Origin: Saccharum officinarum
Lineage: Eukaryota > Streptophyta > Magnoliopsida > Poales > Poaceae
DNA: 64,000 bases
Direction: 5' to 3'
NCBI GenBank assembly: GCA_020631735.1
Contig: CM036160.1
Span: 110,459,552 to 110,523,551 of the forward strand
Made by a program: the position numbers and the translations under genes. The notes under the pieces were generated by a model that was given only the letters and a program-made list of their open reading frames with translations, was not told the origin of the DNA and did not search any database. Below, piece after piece: positions 56,400 through 64,000 of the stretch (position 1 is its first letter; every line of letters starts with the position of its first letter).

Positions 56400-58692
56400 C
56401 TATAACATCATTCTAGAAGTAGTTGCTCAGTCTTTGGTTCCTTTTTCTATTCATTTTAATAGTGTTGACTCAAATTAAGACCAACAACCATCATACTAAA
56501 GAATTGTTAACTGAAATACTGATGGGCTTCATAGGATTGAAAAGAACGTCCGCCCACTGCGGAATGGATGGTACTTCCACTAGCTATAGTTATAGTAGTT
56601 CCACTCGATGTGGATCGCGCCCATGCTTGCTCAGCTCCAGGATCAGGCTCCTCAACCTATTTTCAATAAGTCATCTGGTCTATGTCGTTGGAGTTCCGCA
56701 TGACGCCTTAATCCCACCTCTGTGTCTAAGGAATAGCCTTTTCTTCTTTTTTTGGTTTTGTTCGTGGGAACATGTAAGATTAGCAATGGAAATTTAGCTA
56801 CGGCCGTCCCTGAACTCTTGCGACATTGCCAATGGGCATTCGCACTATGTATGGGCGATCCCTCCCTATATGGATACCTCAGATGTGTGCCTACAAAATA
56901 ACTAGGGAATAGACTAATCGAGACGAGGTGACTCACAAACACAGACGAATATGCTTCCGCACTAGTAGCAAAATCAGTCGTTGTAGTTTCGCCAGCACCA
57001 CCCACCTGTGATGGCACGAAGAAAGAAGCATGATATTTCCCGGGAAGATGAACTGACTTCTAGATTAGCGGGACTGGCGAAGCGGACGTAGAAAGCCTTT
57101 TCTCCCGGTAGGTCGGTCAGTATGTCCTTCCCTACCCTACCAGCATGAAATGACAGATGGTGGAGCCACACATTGGCCGATGTCTTGAGCAGCAAATAAT
57201 GGTTTATTGGGCAGCGAGGCGAGGGTCTTTCCTTTAGAATTTAGGCATTATTTTGCCCCTTGCTTCCGAAAAAATAGTCAAGAAACACTTTTGTAGTTCG
57301 AGTCTCCTCTCATCTCTTTCCTTTTATGATGTGTTAGTGTGTGTATGTACTTTCTGTTCAATCCAGTCGCTCCAGATCTGCTAGAGACAAAGCCTATAAG
57401 ATCGTTATTAAGTAATGAATTTGCAAATAGAGAACTATAGGAATCAATCCAATTCTCGTTCTACAACAAGAAGAAGATCCATGAACTAGAACGGATGGAA
57501 CATAGCACTAGAAGTCAAAAAAATATTGAAAGGTGAGAAGCAATCACATCGCAACAAATAGGTATGTATTACTTTGAGTTTCTCGCTGAACTCCACTGGA
57601 CACCAACCTCCTAAAACTGACCTCTCTGCTAATTCGAATCGAGGCTTACTGCCGCTTGGTACTATACTTCTTCCTGCCAGACTCTTTCAATACCCAGCCC
57701 TCTTAAGTGTTTTCAAACTTGGCTAGTTTCTTCGAGAATGGAAGCTTTGTCCTACGGCCTGCAAATTCTTCTGCTCCTAAAGGAAGTTTCTGACCCAGAT
57801 TTAGATGATAGAGGATTTGACAAAGAGACCTCTTCCTGCCATACTGATCGACTATTCTCTTGAAATGCCATCTCATCCTTCGGCCTAGCTTTTCATTTCT
57901 TCCTTATTGGAGAATTCAAACTGTTTCAAAAGTTTGGTACAATGTATATACCAACTTTCCTGGCTTCCCTAGAGGTTGTATTAAAGCCGTCTTGACTAAC
58001 AGCCTGCTCTTCTTTCCCAGACGAGCGAGACGGATTGTGGATTGAGTTTGAGTTCTTTTGTCGCTTGCGATTGATTAAGTTACATTACCTGCTGCACCGA
58101 GCATTGATTTGAACGAATTAATTACTAGACTTCTTGGGGAGTGTGTACGACTTAGTGGAGTGTTTCCTTTTTAATAGAATCAGAGCAGAGGATTCAATCA
58201 CATGAATGGGTTGAGCATTTTCATAGATATACCCTTTTTCTTAGGCATCGATTCTCGGATTGAAGAAAGGGGAGATTTCCCACACTTTGAAAGATTCACC
58301 TATTGGGTGGGGCGTGTTTGAATTACCTACCCAGGATTTTTCATATTAACTGTAGCTAGGGAATTGACTGACTCTGATTAATATCTTTGTCTAGCATTTC
58401 CAAATTGCCTCAAGACTGATACAAATTTTACAGAGTTAATTACCACAGGGTGGCTTGCCCTAAGAGTATAGTTAAGTGGGTAAATTCCCAGAACAGACAG
58501 GGTTTAGTCAGTTCATTGACTAGTAAATGACTTGATCCACTCATTAGCATTGAGTGTTGTCTGTAATTTACTATATTATATATAGTAGTAGTGATGAGCA
58601 CTTTTACCAGAAAGAGTTGACTGAGTTAATGCATTCGCTTGTTGGCTAATATAAATCGACTTACTTAAGTGTGGTGTTACCAGGCTTGGAAA
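56400..58692. other. Possible organellar (mitochondrial-like) insertion, part 1
   Basis: From about 56520 the style changes abruptly: moderate GC, no grass repeats, many purine-rich runs and words such as TCCCGGTAGGTCGGTCAG and CTAGAGACAAAGCCTATAAG that are reminiscent of plant mitochondrial intergenic DNA. The sequence resumes after the solo LTR at 62942. I see no mitochondrial gene, so the origin is a guess from texture. Confidence 0.4.
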
Positions 58693-58697
58693 GAAAA

Positions 58698-61600
58698 TGT
58701 AACACCCCGGGTGTTATAGTGCTAATTAATCTGCCATGTCATCATAATGCATTGCAAAGCATCCCTGTTAGGTTAACTTTGTTGTGCATCAACTAAAACA
58801 AGTTTACATATCTAGGTTGAATGTGTTTCTCGGTGGTGTGCTCCGAACCCGAAAACCCTAATTTCGAATGTCACCGCAAATGCTTAGTCCATGCCCTGCG
58901 TAAATTGAGGTGTGTGACTGTGTTGCACACTAGTGTCAAGTGTAGGGTATGAGCTCAAGTACAACATCTAAAATGAAGCTCCAAATTTGAGTTTGAGTTG
59001 GAGTCCCAAAACTTGTCACGAGTTTTCCGATTCGAATTCGAATTCAAATCTGGGGAGAAATGTAAAAGAATTTCAAAAGCTAAATTGGTCAACCAAGAGT
59101 GGCATTTGGTCAACCATGTCATATTGGTCCAAATGATGCCCTTGGGTGCGGTTTTGATCACTAAGTAATCACAAATCAAAGTAGCAACAAATTCTAATTT
59201 AAAATTCCTCCGAAAACCCTAAATTTCAAAACCATGTTTTACCCCTTTTGAAATAATTTAAAATCTAAGCAAAATTTGGGAAAAAGTTCAAAACCAAGTT
59301 TGTAGAACTTTTCAAGGGCTACAACTTTGGTGTTTTGAGTTTTCAAAGTTTTAGTGTAAAATGGGGAGTAATTTTGAAAATAAACAAATTTCAGTTTTAA
59401 CTCATTTTGTCCCCAAACTAAGATTTCAAAATGGAGGCAGAATTTGAAAAAGTTTTGAACAGAAAAGTTGTAGGTCTGGTCAAGATATACAACTTTGATG
59501 TTTGGATATTTTGAAGTTTCAATATAAAATCAAAAGTAATTTCTAAATTACCAAATCTGAAAAATGTGTCCCTTTTTGAATTTAAACTCAAATTTCAAAA
59601 TCCAGTGAGAATTTGAAAAATTGTTCAATACAAAACTTGTATAGCTTGAAATTCTGAAGATTTCATACATTGGAAGTTTTTCAAGTTGCTATACAAATTT
59701 AAAAGTAATTTGAAAAAGCAGTTTAAATTTCAGAGTTTGGGGAATGCTACAGTGCTGTGCCAATGGAAAACGGCCACCGGCCGGCATGGGCGCCGGCGAG
59801 CGGCCGGGTTGCTTCCAGGCGCGTCTGAGGCCACCAGCTGCTGCTTCGGCGAGTAGGGCCACCCTTGCGTGTCGTCTTCGCGTTGCCCCGCCTCCCCTAT
59901 ATAACCTCCAGTCGTCGTCTTCGACTTTTTCTTCTCCGACGATCGCCGCCGCTGCCCTTTGCTGTGCTTGCCAAATTCACCGTCCATGCTGCTTCCCGAC
60001 CCAATTCACCGGGGCACCAGCTTCGCCTTGCCCTCGCGCACGCACTGAGCCCCATTGCAGTGCCTCCCTTCATCCCGAGCTAGGTAGGGCCGTCTTCTCC
60101 TTCGCGGTGGTCGCCATCGCCGCCGTGATCGAGCTCTCCGTGGCCAGCCTATCTCGGTGAGTCTCTAGCTTAACCGCTTCGTGTTCAAGGTCCTACTCGA
60201 TGCTGTGCTGCTCATCGCGTTGATGGTTTCCCTTTTTGTGTCCTGTGTTCGTCGGAACAACGTCTTGTCGCCACCGTCCGGGTCGCCCTCACCGCCTCAC
60301 CGTCGACCGGGCACTCCAGACCACCTCTACCCCCACCAAGTTCGTCAGTGAGTTCACGGTGAGCTCCCGAGCGTGATGCTCGCCTGTCTTTAATCTCTAC
60401 CGTCGTGGGAAGGGGAGTCAGCCGCCTTGCCGTCGTCCCGAGCCGCCATGGCCGTCGGGGAGGGTGCTGGGGAAGGTGGACCTTAGCATTTAGGGTTGTT
60501 GTTGATTCGCGGGGAAGGATGGATCGTTTTGGTCGGTTCGGTTGGGCGACCGAGGCTTCGGTCACCGGCCGGTCACCGCGGGCGAGCGCGCGGGCACGCG
60601 GGAGCGAGCGGTCGAGCGGGAGGAGGAAGATGACAAGTGGGTCCGCGGTGTCAGCGAGAGAGAGGGAGAGCAGGCGCGCGCGTGAGGCAGGCCGCTGCTG
60701 GGCCGCGCGGCTGGGCCGAGCGCGGGTGCGGGCGCGGGCGCGCGTAGGCGGGCCGTCTAGCTGGGCCGGACCGGAGGGAAGCAGCCCGGTTCGATTTTCG
60801 TTTTTGTTTTTCCTTTTTCAAATAAATGAATAGTGTTATTATTTGTTTATTTCACTAAAAATTGTGTAGAATTCCAAAATTCATGAAAATTTTTGTGTAA
60901 GCTTCTCAATATATAAACTATCTAGGAAAAATATTAAATCATAAATTTGAATACTTTGTGCAGTAGAATTAATTGGTTCCAATAATGATTAAATGCAACT
61001 TCCAGGAATTTTAATAATTAATTTATTAATCCAAAAATTATGAAATTTATTATGACACTGTTATAAATCATTCTTAACCCATAGAAAAGTTTGAGCTTAT
61101 TTAGATAAAGTTTGATCAACTTCTAATTATGCCCTAATTATTTAAATAGAAAATAAATGTTAATTTGAAAACTTTAAGTGTTGTGTGCCCTTTTGATTGA
61201 GTGATGTCCTTAGGTCACTACCCTTTGGTTATCTTTGGCACCTTAATTTCATGTTTGAGCTCGTTAGTAACTTGTTAGGTTAAAAGCTGGTATCGCTAGA
61301 AATCGTTGCTACTAGTTAGTAGGTTTTCAGTTTGCGACTATACCGTGAAGGGAAGTTGTACTCAAGTCGTAACTCGTAGCATGTTATCATCGAGCATCAT
61401 GTTAAAGCATGTTATGTATTCGTGTAGTCTCCGCTTTCGAGGAAGCCGAAGTCGTCGAGCAAGTTTCCGGAGAAGAGCGATCGTCGGTGGGTTCCGAACC
61501 TGACGTTGGAGTCCTCGAGTTTGAGTCGGTCGTCGTGTCCGAGCAAGGCAAGCCCCGGTGCATTTAAACCCTACCTTGAATTTTACAAATGTTTTATTAT

Positions 61601-62936
61601 TTATATTATGGTTTATTGCATTAAGTAATTAGGAGTTGAGTGATAACCTAATTGCTGCATTATCATCCTTGATTATTGCGATATTAACCTTGATACCTGT
61701 TTTACAGAAAATGCGTAGTATGCTTCGCTATGCTTAGAAGTTAAGCTTTTAAATGAAATGTTTACATAGCCATGACGGCATACTTAATGAATATTGAAAT
61801 ATAAGAATAAACTTGAAAGATCGGGCGGGTGGTTTGGCCACTGCTAACATGCATCGAGAAAGGAGTCTCAATGTAGTGTTTCCGCCTTGTCAGTTAAGGT
61901 CCGTTCGTTGTAAGCCTGTTGTGTTCGAGACTTTGCAACTAGCCTCATGCCTTGGGTAAGCCCAAAATGTTAGTGATTCCATTACGAGAACGTCTAACCT
62001 CGCACTGGGAGTGGAGAGATGGCGGGAGTAGCGTGTACCCTCGGGGCTAGAATCGGGCCGGGTTCGAGGAGTACTGTACTCTCGGGTGGCGATGGACACG
62101 TTCTGGTTTTGGGAGATCTAAATGAGGGTTGATATATGCAGATTCGGTTCTACATATGTCGTGATGTTAGAGATCCTCAGCTGGGTATAATCGGTTCGAA
62201 TCGTCGTTGCTCCTCGGTTATGGAGACTTGATCAGCTGACTTACATCATAGTTAAGAACTGGAATGAAAGAAAGAATGAGAAAGGATTTGATGATAATTA
62301 CTTTGATCTAGATTAGGATCACCTAGATTTGGTTGATGAACCATCAATGGTAAAAGTAAAATGTTGAAGATAAGGACTTACCTTAGTAAGCTTTTCTGCA
62401 AAAGAAAATCTTGATTCTAGATTACCCGTACCTTGATTCCCTAAAGCTAGCATGCCCTTGGAGTCTTTGTCTTAGTCGGGTAAGTCTTGTTAAGTACTCT
62501 CATACTCAGGGTTTGTTGAACCCCTTGTTGCAGGTGCGGTTCATGAACAAGTCTGCTTCGAGCCTTGTTGCATGACCGTCATGGTAGAAGACAGTGACGA
62601 CGAGTAGACTGTGTGGCCTTTGGGCAAGGCATCTCGCTTGGGTGATGTAATAAAGTTACTACCGATACTTCTCTACTATTGGTTTGTAATAATGTTACAT
62701 AAGGTTTGAGATTTGAAAAACTGGTTTGTAACCCTAAGTTATTGTAAGACTTCCGCTACTTTACTCTGTTGAATATTTTGAATAAACTGTTGTAATATTG
62801 CAATACTCCTATGATTGGATCCTGTTCGGAGGAAAGCAGGCCTTTTAAGTTATGGTGAACATAAGTACGACTGTCAGAGGTCATTATGGCAATAACGTGT
62901 ACTTGTGGGCCATCATAATTAGGAGGTTCTGTGACA
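58698..62936 (+). mobile_element. Giant solo LTR (4.24 kb), copy 2, inverted relative to copy 1
   Basis: Starts TGTAACACCCCGGGTGTTAT and ends GGTTCTGTGACA, flanked by GAAAA (58693-58697 and 62937-62941). It matches 51444-55576 in reverse complement over its full length, with scattered substitutions and a ~100-bp net length difference. Near its 3' end it has AATAAACTGTTG, a candidate polyadenylation region. Because its flanks differ from those of copy 1, it is an independent insertion rather than part of a segmental duplication. Confidence 0.8.
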
Positions 62937-62941
62937 GAAAA

Positions 62942-64000
62942 CTTCTTTATGTGTTTGATTTCCCTAATTTATTGGTTGGCCACTCAAATACTTGCCAAGC
63001 ATTCCCAATCTCTGTTTTTGTCACACAATAAGATCCAATTTGTTTAGACTCGTTAGGTTTGGTCACCCATTACCTTGAGTGAGGCCAAAGGTGTACACCT
63101 CTTGTCATGAAGATGTGATCATATCCACCGAAAGGTCTTGTTCTAAGCCCAATCCTCTCGTCTTAGGTTATCCATAAACCAACAATAACGGGAGCTTCTC
63201 CTTTTTGGTTGACAACCTATGTTGGTCTGACTAAGCCCACTATGCTAATGGGAGGGTCCCACCTTGTGTCGGGGTAAGGCTCCACCTCATCTTGGGTTAA
63301 GGGCGAAGCTTGAAGCCAATTTCTTCACTTTACGTCTAGGGCTTTGCTTGGCATTGGGCTTTGATATAGCTGGTGCTTTCTTGGTCTTGGATTAAACCTC
63401 AGCTCTCCTAATTCCATCTATAGGTGGTTCAATCTTATAAGTTTAGCTTAGGTACATCGATTCAATCCTGCCCCAGGCGTACCGTACCTGAGACAACCCT
63501 TTCCTCACCCGAGAATTGCATTTCCGCTTCAGCTTCCTTACATCCAACTTTTTCTGGATCTAGGCAAGGATCCTTTCTCCTCAGCCTATAGAAAGAAAAG
63601 AATCTCAGTTCATTAGATTATGCTTCCTTGCCCGTGCGGAACATGTGTGAGCATTATGTTTTTCAAACAAGTGATCTGACTGGAAGAAGTGTTATGAGGA
63701 CTTGGAGATCAAATAGAGAATCTGTCTCTCCATTCCTCGTGAGCCACTTATTTCTCCGAAATATGAGATCAGAGTGATTTTCCTCCTTTTTCCCAAATAG
63801 TCGACGGTCTTACACCATTGGGATACTTCGGATAAACTGGAGTACATATATGAGAGACCGGTGCTAAAACCTTTTCTCGAGATATCTTCCAAATTCTTAG
63901 GGTCCTTGCTCCAGATCTTGTTCCCCCGGTGTGAAAGCAGTTGGTTCCATAGTTTGAGAATTCTACTAATTCCAAGTATTCCATTATTATTATTAAAAAT
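62942..64000. other. Possible organellar insertion, part 2
   Basis: Continues the sequence texture of 56520-58692 after removal of the solo LTR and one GAAAA. Only short ORFs (for example 63692-63984) with no recognised family. The window ends within it. Confidence 0.4.

Noticed and set aside
51444..62936. One large retrotransposon with the two 4-kb repeats as its LTRs
   Set aside because: The repeats are inverted, not direct, and each has a different 5-bp duplication. The sequence between them has no gag-pol.

Overview
The window reads as nuclear DNA of a grass, most likely a panicoid of the sorghum/sugarcane/maize type. The signs are genes with GT-AG introns, GC-rich 5' exons, dense MITEs with grass-type termini (TACTCCCTCC Stowaway ends, GGCC..GTTTAG ends), nested LTR elements and plant-specific families (TIFY/JAZ, FAR1, PPR, YSL). 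The species assignment is inference. Transposable elements and decayed duplicates make up most of the sequence. Three host genes look intact.

Layout. 0-2.6 kb: the decayed 3' end of a Rab2/RABB1-like GTPase gene and two unidentified exon-like pieces. 2.6-7.5 kb: a nearly complete autonomous Mutator-like element (MULE) with ~190-bp terminal inverted repeats and a four-exon transposase gene broken by a single missing base. 7.6 kb: an orphan first exon encoding a mitochondrial-type presequence. 10.2-15.3 kb: a large inverted duplication (~1.47-kb arms) of the 5' part of a P-class PPR gene. One arm carries two DNA transposons inserted at the same 8-bp site, and the other arm keeps the empty site and runs on into the full repeat region to 16.57 kb. 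17-18.7 kb: LINE, YSL-transporter and unidentified gene relics. 18.7-25.5 kb: gene-poor, with MITEs and a long (TA)n tract.

26.1-27.9 kb: an intact five-exon JAZ (TIFY) jasmonate repressor gene on the plus strand with a G-box upstream. 28-42 kb: accessory DNA with hAT elements that have exact 8-bp target duplications, Stowaway MITEs, and a tandem duplication of a composite A-B block (34.4-40.6 kb). 42.6-45.3 kb: an intact four-exon RNA polymerase subunit gene (RPB9, minus strand). 45.8-48.9 kb: a divergently transcribed plus-strand gene that splices a class-IV GATA zinc finger onto a complete FAR1/MULE-transposase-derived protein. The two share a ~440-bp intergenic region. 49.8-50.5 kb: two related Harbinger-type MITEs.

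51.1-56.2 kb: a short-LTR copia derivative interrupted by a 4.1-kb sequence with the properties of a giant solo LTR. A second copy of that LTR (4.2 kb, opposite orientation, different 5-bp target duplication) lies at 58.7-62.9 kb, inside a stretch (56.4-64.0 kb) that resembles plant organellar, probably mitochondrial, intergenic DNA. That origin is a guess.

The most unusual items are the GATA-FAR1 fusion with consistent splice phases, the single-lesion autonomous MULE, the two insertions that reuse one target site, with an internal empty-site control in the opposite arm, and the pair of inverted giant solo LTRs. No tRNA, rRNA or CRISPR was recognised.
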